A DNA stretch of 53,099 nucleotides from Acidobacteriota bacterium (GCA_016929335.1 JAFGIY010000008.1:1-53099), one strand, 5' to 3'; positions 42,840-52,497 are shown, counted from the first letter of the stretch. Notes: generated by a model from the sequence alone, not told the origin. Program-made: numbers and translations.

Positions 42840-44540
42840 ATGCCCCGCTATGTCATCGGACTCGATTTTGGCACAAACTCCTGCCGTTCCCTTCTCGTAG
42901 ATGTAACGACGGGAAGGGAATTGGCCGGCCATGTTTTCCCCTATCCTTCGGGAAAAGACGGCTTGATTATCGACGCTTCGGAACCCAACCTGGCGAGGCA
43001 GAATCCCGCCGACTATATTCTGGGAATCGAGGAAACCATCAGGGGCGCCATTGAAAAAGGGAAGCTGGCGGAATCCGGATTCAATGCCTCCGATATCATC
43101 GGCATCGGAGTGGATACGACCGGAAGCAGCCCGATGCCGGTTGATGAGAAGGGACAGGCACTCTGTTTTCAGGAAAGATTCAAAGACAATCCCGCTGCCA
43201 TGGTATGGCTATGGAAAGATCATACCGCCTATAAAGAAGCGGCGCAGATCACGCAGCTGGCTTCGGACATCCGGCCTCAATATCTTTCAAAAATCGGCGG
43301 CGTCTATTCTTCCGAATGGTGGTGGAGCAAAATACTTCGCTGCAAAAATATTGCGAGGGACGTATTTGATGCGGCCGCCGGCTGGGTCGAGATCTGCGAC
43401 TGGATCCCTGCGGTTCTGACGGGTGAATTGTCACCCGATAAATTGATGCGCAGCGTGTGCGCCGCCGGGCATAAGGCGATGTTCAATCCGGCGTGGCAGG
43501 GATTGCCGGATGCCGAATTCCTCGATCGGCTTTCTCCCGGACTTGGATCGCTGCGTCCTCGGCTGTACGGTCGCGCCTATACGGCCGATAATCGAGCCGG
43601 AACGCTTTCGCCCGAGTGGGCGCAGAAACTGGGACTTTCTCCTTCTGTTGCCGTCGCAGTGGGCGCCTTTGATGCGCATATGGGCGCGGTCGGTGCGGGT
43701 ATCGCTCCCGGAACTCTGGTGAAAATCATCGGAACGAGCACATGCGATATTCTGATCCATCCCAGCAGTCAGCCTTTGCAGGATATCCCCGGTGTCTGCG
43801 GTATTGTGGATGGCTCCGTGATGAGCGGATACTACGGCATCGAGGCGGGACAATCCGGTGTCGGCGATATCTTTCTTTGGTTTGTGAATACTCTTGTCCC
43901 GGAGCGGTACGGCCGGACGCCGGAGGAGCAGTTCTCCGGACTGGAGAAGACCGGATCTGCGCTGAAGCCCGGCGAGAGCGGCCTGCTTGCTCTCGACTGG
44001 AATAACGGCAACCGCACGATCCTGGTGGACGCACGCCTCAGCGGTTTGTTGATCGGGCAGACACTGCATACGCAGCCGCACGAAATCTACCGCGCATTGC
44101 TGGAAGCGACGGGTTTCGGAGCGCTGGTCATCATTGACCGCATTGAGCAGTACGGCGTTCGCATTCGAGAAGTCGTTAACTGCGGCGGACTTGCATCCAG
44201 GAACGCGTTGATGATGCAAATATATGCGGATATCACCGGCCGGCCCATGAAGATTTCGAGAAGCGAACAGACTCCCGCTCTGGGCGCCGCGGTTTTCGCA
44301 GCAGCTGTCGCGGGATCGAAAGCCGGCGGGCATGATTCGGTTGGCGCTGCCCAGAAAGCCATGGTCGGCATCGGCAGGGAATACCGGCCCGTCGCGGAGA
44401 ATCACCGAATCTACCGAAGACTTTACTCGTTGTATCGCCAGATGCACGACGCTTTCGGCACGCAGGAATGGTCGGGGCGGATGTTCAATATCATGAAGGA
44501 ACTCCTGGATATCCGGGATGAAGTTCGGAGGCCGGCGTAA
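42840..44540 (+). CDS. araB: Ribulokinase-like FGGY carbohydrate kinase
   Basis: The 566-residue FGGY-family kinase has N-terminal phosphate motif DFGTNSCRSLLVDVTTG, GVDTTGSSPMPVD typical of ribulokinase, the second-domain GTSTCDILIH and NCGGLASRNALMMQIYADITGRP near the adenosine site. It should phosphorylate L-ribulose to L-ribulose 5-phosphate. Its length and motifs match AraB better than xylulokinase (about 500 residues). It shares TAATG with the araD-like gene downstream. AAGGA precedes the ATG. Confidence 0.92.
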   Translation: MPRYVIGLDFGTNSCRSLLVDVTTGRELAGHVFPYPSGKDGLIIDASEPNLARQNPADYILGIEETIRGAIEKGKLAESGFNASDIIGIGVDTTGSSPMPVDEKGQALCFQERFKDNPAAMVWLWKDHTAYKEAAQITQLASDIRPQYLSKIGGVYSSEWWWSKILRCKNIARDVFDAAAGWVEICDWIPAVLTGELSPDKLMRSVCAAGHKAMFNPAWQGLPDAEFLDRLSPGLGSLRPRLYGRAYTADNRAGTLSPEWAQKLGLSPSVAVAVGAFDAHMGAVGAGIAPGTLVKIIGTSTCDILIHPSSQPLQDIPGVCGIVDGSVMSGYYGIEAGQSGVGDIFLWFVNTLVPERYGRTPEEQFSGLEKTGSALKPGESGLLALDWNNGNRTILVDARLSGLLIGQTLHTQPHEIYRALLEATGFGALVIIDRIEQYGVRIREVVNCGGLASRNALMMQIYADITGRPMKISRSEQTPALGAAVFAAAVAGSKAGGHDSVGAAQKAMVGIGREYRPVAENHRIYRRLYSLYRQMHDAFGTQEWSGRMFNIMKELLDIRDEVRRPA

Positions 44541-45235
44541 TGCTCGATTGGCTGAAGGCGGAAGTATTCCAGGCAAATCTTGATCTGGTACGCCATGGGC
44601 TGGTAACTCTGACATGGGGAAATGTCAGCGGTTTCGACCACTCTGCGGGTTGCGCCGTCATTAAGCCGAGCGGTGTGCAATACGAGTCCATGAGCGCCAG
44701 GGATATGGTTGTTGTGGATTTGGAGGGGACTGTTGTCGAGGGAAAACTTCGCCCGTCATCGGATACACCTGCCCATCTCGAGCTATACAAGGCATTTCCC
44801 GCAATCGGAGGAATTGTCCACACTCACAGCGTTTATGCGACGATGTTTGCGCAGGCTTGCCGCGAGATCCCCTGCCTTGGAACGACGCATGCCGATCACT
44901 TCAACGGCCCGATTCCCGTCACCCGGTTTCTGACGGAAGAGGAAGTCCGCAGCGGATATGAGAAAGAAACCGGGAAGGTCATCATCGAGCGCTTTGCCGG
45001 CATGAATCCGTCCGATACTCCCGGCGTGCTTGTTGCGGGACACGCTCCATTCGTCTGGGGCACGAACGCCGCAGATGCAGTGCAAAACAGCCTGATCCTG
45101 GAGCGAATTGCTCAAATGGCCATGGGATCCTTCCAGCTCAATCCTGCAATTTCGCCTTTGCCCGCCCACATTCAGGAGAAGCATTATCAAAGAAAACATG
45201 GGCCGAATGCGTATTACGGCCAGAAAAAAAGATAA
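44540..45235 (+). CDS. araD: L-ribulose-5-phosphate 4-epimerase
   Basis: The 231-residue class II aldolase-fold protein has metal-ligand VHTHSVYATMFAQA and substrate residues in GNVSGFD and IKPSGVQYE, as in AraD. It epimerises L-ribulose 5-phosphate to D-xylulose 5-phosphate, leading into the pentose phosphate pathway. The start codon overlaps the kinase stop, and the isomerase gene follows after 12 bases. The family also holds L-fuculose-phosphate aldolases, but length and the neighbouring kinase favour AraD. Confidence 0.92.
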   Translation: MLDWLKAEVFQANLDLVRHGLVTLTWGNVSGFDHSAGCAVIKPSGVQYESMSARDMVVVDLEGTVVEGKLRPSSDTPAHLELYKAFPAIGGIVHTHSVYATMFAQACREIPCLGTTHADHFNGPIPVTRFLTEEEVRSGYEKETGKVIIERFAGMNPSDTPGVLVAGHAPFVWGTNAADAVQNSLILERIAQMAMGSFQLNPAISPLPAHIQEKHYQRKHGPNAYYGQKKR

Positions 45236-45247
45236 GGATATATTTCG

Positions 45248-46726
45248 ATGCAAAACATACCTGCTGTCAAACTCGGCATAGTTGCCGTTAGCCGTGACTG
45301 TTTCCCGATCGAGCTTTCCCATAAGCGCCGGAATAATGTGGTTGCCGCATGCAAAGAGCTGAAAGTACCCGTGATCGAGATTGAAACGATCGTTGAAAAT
45401 GAAAGCGACGCTCTCAAAGCTCTGGATGAGATTAAACAGAAAGGGGTCAATGCTCTTGCCGTGTATCTGGGCAATTTCGGCCCGGAAGGCCCTACAACCC
45501 TGATGGCCCAGAGATTTTCCGGCCCGGTCATGTTTGTGGCGGCGGCTGAAGACAGCGGCAGTGACCTGATCAACGGCAGGGGGGATGCCTATTGCGGATT
45601 GCTCAGCGCATCCTACAATATCGGGCTGAGGCGTCTTCACCCTCACATCCCCGAATATCCGGTCGGCGATCCCAAAGACGTTGCCGTGATGCTGGCGGAA
45701 TTCATTCCCGTCGCGCGAACGGTTATCGGTGTCCGCAGCCTGAAAATCATTTCCTTCGGCCCCAGGCCGTTTGATTTTCTGACCTGTCACGCTCCCATTC
45801 AGCCCTTGTATGACCTGGGTGTCGAGATCATGGAGAATAGCGAACTGGACCTCTATGATCTGGTTCAGGCCGAAAAGGGCAATCCGGATTTGAAACGCAT
45901 CGCGGGCGAGATTGCCAAAGAATTGGGCCGGGGCAATACCTACCCGGATCTGAACGAAAAACTCGCCCAGTATGAATCCGCTCTCGAGAAATATATGCAG
46001 TTGCATCTGGGAGCATCCCGATACGTTGCGTTCGCCAATAAATGCTGGCCGGCTTTTGAAAAGTTTTTTGGGCATGTCCCCTGCTATATAAATTCCCGCC
46101 TGGCGGCGAAGGGAATTCCTGTGGCATGCGAAGCGGATATTTACGGCGCACTAAGTGAATACATGTCCATCTGCGCGACAGAATTGCCGCCCGGCATTCT
46201 GGATATCAACAATTCAGTCCCCAAAGACATGTATGCGGAATGCAGAAAGGCCATCGGCGATTATGAGCTGAGCGATTTATGGATGGGCTTCCACTGCGGG
46301 AATATGTCGTCGGCATGCCTGATGAATCCTTCCACACAGCACCAGTTGATCATGCATCGGCTCATGGAACCGGATCATGCGCCGGACATTACCCGGGGAA
46401 CGCTGGAAGGGAGGATCAAAGCCGGCCCGATTTCGATTTTCCGTGTTCAATCGACGCCGGAATCGCGCCTCCGGGCTTATATGGCAAATGGCGAGGTTCT
46501 CGACGTCAATCCTCGCTCTTTCGGCTCTATCGGCGTGTTTGCCATAAGGGGAATGGGGCGATTCTATCGTCACGTCCTTATTGAGAAAAGGTTCCCGCAT
46601 CATACGGCCATTGCATTCAAGCACGCGGGCAAAACCCTGTTTGCCGCCTGCAGAATGCTCGGCATCCAGGAGCTCTTCTTCAATTTACCCAGGGGAGTCT
46701 ATTATCCGACAGAGAATCCATTCTGA
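45248..46726 (+). CDS. Fucose/arabinose isomerase-family sugar isomerase
   Basis: The 492-residue protein belongs to the L-fucose/L-arabinose isomerase fold. The N-terminal Rossmann-like half reads KLGIVAVSRDCFPIELSHKRR. The middle contains CWPAFEKFFGHVPCYINSRLA. Metal or substrate regions include CEADIYGALSEYMS and WMGFHCGNMSS with a His. It is closer in pattern to the FucI-like proteins than to classical AraA. With araB and araD beside it and no AraA elsewhere in the window, it most simply supplies the first step, L-arabinose to L-ribulose. L-fucose or another deoxy-sugar is a weaker alternative because no fuculose aldolase partner is seen. Confidence 0.82.
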   Translation: MQNIPAVKLGIVAVSRDCFPIELSHKRRNNVVAACKELKVPVIEIETIVENESDALKALDEIKQKGVNALAVYLGNFGPEGPTTLMAQRFSGPVMFVAAAEDSGSDLINGRGDAYCGLLSASYNIGLRRLHPHIPEYPVGDPKDVAVMLAEFIPVARTVIGVRSLKIISFGPRPFDFLTCHAPIQPLYDLGVEIMENSELDLYDLVQAEKGNPDLKRIAGEIAKELGRGNTYPDLNEKLAQYESALEKYMQLHLGASRYVAFANKCWPAFEKFFGHVPCYINSRLAAKGIPVACEADIYGALSEYMSICATELPPGILDINNSVPKDMYAECRKAIGDYELSDLWMGFHCGNMSSACLMNPSTQHQLIMHRLMEPDHAPDITRGTLEGRIKAGPISIFRVQSTPESRLRAYMANGEVLDVNPRSFGSIGVFAIRGMGRFYRHVLIEKRFPHHTAIAFKHAGKTLFAACRMLGIQELFFNLPRGVYYPTENPF

Positions 46727-46873
46727 TAATTGGGACAACAGCACAGCCGGAACAGTCCCGAGCGCTGCCGCCCCTATGCCTTTGCTCAAAAATTCGTGAT
46801 AATTCGTGGCTGGATTCTTATTCGTCCCAATGCTGAGACCATAGTCAACTCAATTGGACAACTGCTTTTAGAG

Positions 46874-47458
46874 ATGAGGATTATGCGCAGGATTGAAGTG
46901 CCTGATTATGTCAGAGGTTTGATTTTTGATTGCGATGGAACACTGGTGGATTCCATGCCGTTGCACATGAAGGCATGGGAGTACGTCATAACAGCGCAGG
47001 GCGGGATATGGGATCTTGATTTTTTTCATGCGAAGAAGGGAATGCCGGAAGCAAAGATCGTGTCGTTGTACAATGCGCAATTCGCGTCCGCATTCGATCC
47101 CGTCAAAACGGTGGAAACCAAGCACGAATATTTCCGGACTCATGCCCTCGAGTTCAAACCGATTCCACACGTATTGGACGTCGTGCGCCGGTATCAGAGT
47201 ATCCTGCCCATGGCTGTGGTTTCGGGTGGCGTCCGGGAAATCGTTGAACTGGAGCTAACCGAACTGCGCATCAAAAACTGCTTCGATGTAATCCTGACTG
47301 CGGACGATGGCATCAAACCCAAACCCGCTCCGGACATCTTCCTCGAAGCCGCAAGAAGACTCGGGATTGATCCGGAACACTGTCAGGTATTCGAGGATGG
47401 AGATCTCGGATTGGAAGGCGCCCGCCTGGCAGGCATGCTGGCTACGGATATCCGCTGA
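46874..47458 (+). CDS. HAD-superfamily sugar-phosphate phosphatase / beta-phosphoglucomutase-like
   Basis: The roughly 194-residue HAD hydrolase has motif I DCDGTLVDSMP (nucleophile Asp), motif II VSGG, and motif III/IV KPKPAPDIF and FEDGDLGLEGA. The cap position and length match small phosphatases such as YqaB and beta-phosphoglucomutase. It probably removes phosphate from sugar phosphates or fixes side-products of the pentose pathway. Two ATGs (46874 and 46883) are possible; neither has an ideal ribosome-binding site. The roughly 147 bases after the isomerase contain a repeated AATTCGTG string but no gene. Confidence 0.85.
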   Translation: MRIMRRIEVPDYVRGLIFDCDGTLVDSMPLHMKAWEYVITAQGGIWDLDFFHAKKGMPEAKIVSLYNAQFASAFDPVKTVETKHEYFRTHALEFKPIPHVLDVVRRYQSILPMAVVSGGVREIVELELTELRIKNCFDVILTADDGIKPKPAPDIFLEAARRLGIDPEHCQVFEDGDLGLEGARLAGMLATDIR

Positions 47459-47507
47459 AACCGCATTGAATTCAGAAACGACGCAATCCACACAAGCAAT
47501 ACTTTCC

Positions 47508-48018
47508 ATGTGGGTCGCGGCTTCAGCCGCTTTCTCACGATTGCCTGCCGGGAGCGCCGACGCTGTCTCAAAGCCTGTTATGGATCGGGCTTTCAGCCCT
47601 TGTTCTCTCTTCTGGTTCATTATCCTGGGGCGAAGCCCCAGGAAGGAAGTTGCATTAACGACGAGGGCTGAAAGCCCGAACCAATCAGGCTTTTGAGAGG
47701 TCTGGTTGCAGGCAAGGGACGCAGGGGGAAGATGTCCCGCAATGATCCGCCCTTAGCACCGCATTCAACGCCAGAGGCGTTGCGCACCAGAGCCCAGGGT
47801 TGGCCGCGCTTTTTGCGGTCAACCCTGGGAAGAATCGTGCAAGAAACCAACCCTGAAGGGGTTGTGTACTCGCTCAATCCCTTCAGGGTTGACGACAATG
47901 GCATATCATCCCCAGGGTTGGCTGCGCTTCTTGCAGCCAGCCCTGGGGCAGCCGCTTCGCGGCTGTTCGCCGAGTCTCCCATTATTACGCTAGTCTCAAA
48001 AGCAGAGACTGCAGGCAC
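47508..48018. mobile_element. Palindromic repeat element, copy B (core inverted relative to copy A)
   Basis: This stretch after the phosphatase gene holds the same core as copy A in the opposite direction. Palindromes at 47793-47829, 47848-47892, 47910-47948 and 47949-47965 match, in reverse order, those of copy A with high identity over about 240 bases. It lacks the GGAGTTTATACA ends. Extra palindromes are seen only here: CCTGGGGCGAAGCCCCAGG (47624-47642), bracketed by a 13-14-bp inverted pair (near 47587 and 47663). Open frames through it are low-complexity translations of palindromes. The remaining 264 bases before the next gene show nothing I can name. Confidence 0.72.
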
Positions 48019-48282
48019 TGCCTAAACGTCGGGGCAAGGTGCAATAGATGGCATAGAAGTATCCTGCAATGGCCTCAGTGTCAAATGTGGGCAACAGTCA
48101 AGGCTCTGCCGGAGTGATGTTTGCTCATGGCATGACTGCTTGAAGCCGTCGTTGATTGCAGAATGGAAATCTTGCCTGCGCACTCCAGAGACGGCAAATA
48201 GTGAAAATTTGCTCCCGCTGTCGATGTAAAGTTGTATCCGAGAATGACCGATTAGCATAGAGAAGAGGAGTATTACAGAGCT

Positions 48283-49401
48283 GTGGACCGCATAATTCAG
48301 CTCCATCTGAATAAGCTTCGCGAAACATGTCCCGATGCGTCTGCCATTCAAATTGTTGTCCTGATCGATCAGCTTCTGGAAGTTATTGCCGAAAACCTCT
48401 CCGACGAGACCGCCGAATGCCGCACTTTCCGCTCCCAACTGGAACGGCTCAGGCGTGAAATTCTGGAAACGGGCGGAAGTGAGATCCTCGCGACTACGGC
48501 GCAAAACACCCTGGATCTATGCCGCAGACAGTTTAAGCAGTCGCAAGCCAGGCGCCTGGAACGGGATGAACACTTTTCCGAAATTATTGCCTTCTTGCGA
48601 AAATCACTGGTAACCCTGACGGGTGATTCCAGGACGTTTCACGAAGATCTGCTCGACACCACAGAACGCATCAAGGGATTTGTTGAACTGAAGGATATAC
48701 AGGAGCTGAAGAACATGATCGCGGCCGAGGTCAAGGAACTGGACCGGACTGTACGGGAAAAACAAAAGCGCGAGCAGTTGCAGTTTACACAGCTTTCCGA
48801 ACAGATCATCAGCCTTCAAAGAAAGCTGGAGGAGGCCAGAACTGAAGCATCCCTTGACGGATTGACGGGGATTGCCAATCGCAGAAATTTCGACTTTACG
48901 ATCCAGCGCTGGATCATCGCACACGAAAAGAGCGAAGAGCCCTTCACGCTTGCCCTTTTTGATCTCGACAATTTCAAGGATGTCAATGACAGCTATGGCC
49001 ACCAGGTCGGCGATCAAGTCCTGATCGCGGCAGCTCTGGAAATCGGCAGGAGCATTCGTTCAAGCGATTTCCTCGCGCGATACGGCGGTGAAGAATTCGT
49101 CGTTCTGTCTTCCGGAGCAAAACTAGCAAAATCTCAGAAACGATTTGCGGCTTTGCTTCAACACATCGAAAATATTCAATTTGAATGCAAGAGCGCTGAT
49201 AAGGAAAGTCTGACAGTATCTCTTACTGCCAGTTGCGGAGTCGCGGAGTACGCCCTGGGCGAAGGTGCCGGTGATCTGATCAAGCGCGCCGATGAGGCAT
49301 TATATGAAGCCAAACGGGCCGGAAAGAATCAGGCTGTAGCAAAACGGCGTCCCCTTCTCAGTGCCTTCTATGAAGGCCGCAAACGCAATACCCCCGCATG
49401 A
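48283..49401 (+). CDS. Diguanylate cyclase (GGDEF domain)
   Basis: The 372-residue protein has a helical N-terminal half of about 185 residues with no recognised sensor fold, then a GGDEF domain (about 190-360). Markers are DGLTGIANRR, DLDNFKDVND, GHQVGDQVL and the active-site motif YGGEEF (about residue 267). It should make cyclic di-GMP from two GTP. The inhibitory RxxD site is not obvious before the motif. The start is a GTG with AGGAG 12 bases upstream. No membrane segment is seen, so sensing would be cytoplasmic. Confidence 0.9.
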   Translation: MDRIIQLHLNKLRETCPDASAIQIVVLIDQLLEVIAENLSDETAECRTFRSQLERLRREILETGGSEILATTAQNTLDLCRRQFKQSQARRLERDEHFSEIIAFLRKSLVTLTGDSRTFHEDLLDTTERIKGFVELKDIQELKNMIAAEVKELDRTVREKQKREQLQFTQLSEQIISLQRKLEEARTEASLDGLTGIANRRNFDFTIQRWIIAHEKSEEPFTLALFDLDNFKDVNDSYGHQVGDQVLIAAALEIGRSIRSSDFLARYGGEEFVVLSSGAKLAKSQKRFAALLQHIENIQFECKSADKESLTVSLTASCGVAEYALGEGAGDLIKRADEALYEAKRAGKNQAVAKRRPLLSAFYEGRKRNTPA

Positions 49402-49483
49402 ACATCAGAATTCGGAAAACAGGATCCCGAAATTGTGTATACTTCTGTCTTTTACATTCTGAATTTTTGAACATCGATTCCGC

Positions 49484-50356
49484 ATGAAGATTCCCAAATC
49501 GATCCAGGCTGATCTTGCTCTGATAGCCATTACATTTGTCTGGGGAAGCACCTTCACGATCGTGAAATCAAGCCTGGCCCATGTTTCACCGATTCTGTTT
49601 CTCGCCATAAGGTTTTGGATTGCTACAGCCATCATCCTGGCATGTATGCCGCGGCAGATGTTCACGATATCCGGCAAGGTCCTGCGCAGAGGGATTCTGC
49701 TGTCGTTATTTTTGCTGGGAGGATTCGTATTTCAGACCCTTGGTTTGCGCGACACCAGTCCTTCCTATTCGGCCTTTATCACAAGCCTGAGCGTTCTTCT
49801 CGTGCCTCTTCTGGGATATCTGTTCTTTCGCAACCGGCCGAGGCTTCAGACTCTCGCGGGTATAGGACTGGCGACCGCAGGCTTGTATTTGCTGCTGATG
49901 CATATGAAGGATTTAAACATCAGCTCGGGCGATGGGCTGACGCTGGTCTGCGCAATATTGTTTGCATTTCAAATTTTGTTTCTCGGCGCATTTGTAGCCA
50001 CTTCCGATTATCGCCAGCTGATGTTTCTGCAGGTGGCCGGCACTGCGGTGTTCTGCAGCATCATGGCCCCTTTTCTGGAGAGCCCCTTCGTGATCTGGAA
50101 TTGGCGGCTCATATTGTACCTTCTTATAACCGGAGTTCTGGCAACGGCGCTCGCATTCTATGTGCAGGCGCGAGCGCAGCAATTCACTACGTCGAACCGC
50201 GCCGCTCTGATATTCAGCCTGGAGCCTTTTTTCGCGGCGCTTTTTGCCTATTGGATATTGGGGCAGGTGCTTACTGTCAGAGAATGGATGGGAGGCGGGC
50301 TGATACTGACCGGAATCCTGGTGTCGGAACTCCGGCTCTCTTCCCGGAAGGAATAA
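49484..50356 (+). CDS. DMT-family transporter (EamA repeats)
   Basis: The 290-residue inner-membrane protein has ten predicted helices in two EamA repeats. The first begins ALIAITFVWGSTFTIVKSSLAHVSP; the second ends in FSLEPFFAALFAYWILGQ and GGGLILTGIL. Such proteins export amino acids, nucleobases or other small metabolites. No ribosome-binding site is clear before the ATG. The neighbours give no substrate clue. Confidence 0.9.
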   Translation: MKIPKSIQADLALIAITFVWGSTFTIVKSSLAHVSPILFLAIRFWIATAIILACMPRQMFTISGKVLRRGILLSLFLLGGFVFQTLGLRDTSPSYSAFITSLSVLLVPLLGYLFFRNRPRLQTLAGIGLATAGLYLLLMHMKDLNISSGDGLTLVCAILFAFQILFLGAFVATSDYRQLMFLQVAGTAVFCSIMAPFLESPFVIWNWRLILYLLITGVLATALAFYVQARAQQFTTSNRAALIFSLEPFFAALFAYWILGQVLTVREWMGGGLILTGILVSELRLSSRKE

Positions 50357-50445
50357 CCGAAGCCGCCCGAATATCGCAAGTATCTTTCCCGGGCTTCGTC
50401 TTGGACCTGGCCCTGGACCGTTTTGCGTTTGTCCGCATGCCGTGT

Positions 50446-51300
50446 TCAATCGCCGGCCTGCCAATAAACCAGGGCGGATCGCACCTCCGATGGCCAGATA
50501 TATTGTCCGTCCTTGCACACAAGTCTTCGCCGCAGCAGGTTCATAAGATAATCATCGTATTGATCCAGGCCCTCCAGTCCCAGAAATCTCCGCATGTCCG
50601 CAAGCGCTTCCTGCAGGGTTGAGCTTTTCCGCGGCTTCCAGAGCCCGGTGTCTTCCATCTGCACATTGGCATAAATGCCGAGCTGGAGCAGGATATTATA
50701 GGCGATGATGAAATTGGGGCTGTCGAACGGCTTGTTCCAGATATGGCGCGCGGCTTCTACACGAATTCCATCGAGGGATGGCGCGCGCAGAAGCAGAAAA
50801 CACAGACGCCGTGTGCATGCCACCATGCGGCGAATGAATGCCGCAAGATCCGTGCTGTCATACATGGCGTGGGAACAGAGAGAAAAATCGTGCGGTTCGA
50901 TGGGGACATCCGGCCAGGAGCCCGGTATGATGGATACGTTGGCAATGTTTTCGGCCAGAAGGCTTTCTCGCATGACTCCGATCATAGCGCCGGAAGCTTC
51001 CACGGCAGTGACGTGTTTCGCATGAGGCGCCATCAGAATTGACCATGCCCCGGTCCCGGCGCCGATGTCCAATACCGTCGAATCGGCGTCGATTTTCGAA
51101 AGAATGAATTCACGGCTTGAGTCCGGGCGAACCCACCGTTTCTTCACGCTTTCTTTGAAATCGTGCGCCCTGTCCGCCCAGATATCCGCCTCGGCATTCA
51201 AAGCCCTTCTTTTCCGGCTGTTTGCTTTAATCTCAACCAGATCTTTCCAAAGAGCGTTCCAATCTGTAGTCTCTGCCACGCGGTTCTGCCTCCAGTCCAT
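50446..51300 (-). CDS. Class I SAM-dependent methyltransferase
   Basis: The roughly 284-residue methyltransferase has a complete SAM site, VLDIGAGTGAW, with acidic residue in VTAVEASGAM and the later SWPDVPIEPHDFSLCSHAMYDS. The ATG at 51300 (MDWRQNRV) is chosen because the first 35 residues of the longer frame have no family-like content; the ribosome-binding site is weak. An N-terminal helical segment (KRRALNAEADIWADRAHDF) precedes the fold. The radical SAM gene is divergent with 129 bases between. Small-molecule methylation is likely; the substrate is not recognisable. Confidence 0.85.
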   Translation of the reverse strand: MDWRQNRVAETTDWNALWKDLVEIKANSRKRRALNAEADIWADRAHDFKESVKKRWVRPDSSREFILSKIDADSTVLDIGAGTGAWSILMAPHAKHVTAVEASGAMIGVMRESLLAENIANVSIIPGSWPDVPIEPHDFSLCSHAMYDSTDLAAFIRRMVACTRRLCFLLLRAPSLDGIRVEAARHIWNKPFDSPNFIIAYNILLQLGIYANVQMEDTGLWKPRKSSTLQEALADMRRFLGLEGLDQYDDYLMNLLRRRLVCKDGQYIWPSEVRSALVYWQAGD

Positions 51301-51429
51301 TCGCAAAGCTCGAATTTTACCCTGAATAACTCCGGGGCTCAAAGTCTCTTCGTGTCGTGCCCGCAGAGGATATCCTTTGACAGAAAGAGCGATGCATCCT
51401 AGCATAGATTTTATTCCCGATGGTTTCCC

Positions 51430-52482
51430 ATGACTGAGCTATCTGAAATACTTGCCGCCTTATCAGTACCGGGAGAGTTATGCGAAAAGCTTGAAGAGAT
51501 GCGTGTGCGCTGTTTCGCTTGTGCGCATCGGTGTTCCATTCCTGACGGCAAGTCGGGAATATGCAAAGTCCGATTCAATGACGGCGGGATTCTGCGAGTG
51601 CCGTCCGGATATGTTGCCGGAGCACAGTGTGATCCGATTGAAAAGAAACCCTTCTACCACGTTCGCCCGGGCTCCTCTGCGCTCAGTTTCGGCATGCTTG
51701 GATGCAATTTCCATTGCGGCTATTGCCAGAACTGGATAAGCTCTCAGACCCTTCGGGATCCGCGCGCCCTGGTTTCACCCCGGAAGACAAGCGCCGACGC
51801 CCTTGTAAGACTCGCCCTGGCTCAAGGGGCGGATATTGTTGTCAGCACCTACAACGAGCCCCTGATTTCCTGCGAATGGAGCGTGGCGGTTTTCAAGCTG
51901 GCCAAAGCGGCGGGACTGATGACCGGATATGTTTCCAACGGATACGGCACACCTGAAGTATTGCAGTATCTCCATCCATGGCTTGATTTATTCAAGGTTG
52001 ATCTGAAATGCTTCGATGATCGTCACTATCGCCGGCTGGGCGGACGCCTGCAGCCGGTTCTCGACACCATCCGCAATATTCACAGCCTGGGCATGTGGCT
52101 GGAAGTTGTAACGCTGCTTGTGCCCGGTTTTAATGATTCCACCGAAGAATTGACCGCTCTGACCGCTTTCCTAAGCAGCGTTTCCGCAGACATCCCCTGG
52201 CATATTACCGCTTTCCATCGCGACTACAAGATGACGGATGCGAACGATACCAGTCTGCGTGATTTGCTTGGAGCGGTGGAAATCGGCAAAAGAAACGGTT
52301 TGCGATATGTCTATGCCGGAAACATGCCGGGAAGGACGGAGAATTGCGAGAATACCTTCTGTCCTGAATGCGGGGAAATTCTTGTGGAACGCTACGGCTT
52401 TCAAATCCTCCAATATCGTCTTGCCGCCGGCGGACACTGTCCTTCATGCAATCACAAAATTCCCGGGCGGTGGGCCGAATAG
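51430..52482 (+). CDS. amrS: Radical SAM enzyme, AmrS (AmmeMemoRadiSam) type
   Basis: The 350-residue pyruvate-formate-lyase-activase-like radical SAM protein has cluster motif GCNFHCGYCQNW (CX3CX2C, about residues 93-101). There is also an N-terminal cysteine pattern (CFACAHRCSIPDGKSGICKVR) and a C-terminal CPECG / CPSCN zinc-ribbon-like tail. This is the layout of AmrS, which is often encoded near Memo and AMMECR1 proteins. Neither partner is in this window. The biochemical role of the system is not established. Glycyl-radical enzyme activation is a less likely alternative because no glycyl-radical enzyme gene is nearby. Confidence 0.88.
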   Translation: MTELSEILAALSVPGELCEKLEEMRVRCFACAHRCSIPDGKSGICKVRFNDGGILRVPSGYVAGAQCDPIEKKPFYHVRPGSSALSFGMLGCNFHCGYCQNWISSQTLRDPRALVSPRKTSADALVRLALAQGADIVVSTYNEPLISCEWSVAVFKLAKAAGLMTGYVSNGYGTPEVLQYLHPWLDLFKVDLKCFDDRHYRRLGGRLQPVLDTIRNIHSLGMWLEVVTLLVPGFNDSTEELTALTAFLSSVSADIPWHITAFHRDYKMTDANDTSLRDLLGAVEIGKRNGLRYVYAGNMPGRTENCENTFCPECGEILVERYGFQILQYRLAAGGHCPSCNHKIPGRWAE

Positions 52483-52497
52483 CAGCGGCGGCTCTCT

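Noticed and set aside
42840..44540. Xylulokinase or fuculokinase instead of ribulokinase
   Set aside because: The 566-residue length, GVDTTGSSPMPVD motif and adjacent araD fit ribulokinase better.
47620..48025. Open frames on both strands within copy B
   Set aside because: They are repeat-derived and mirror the copy A translations, with no coding signature.
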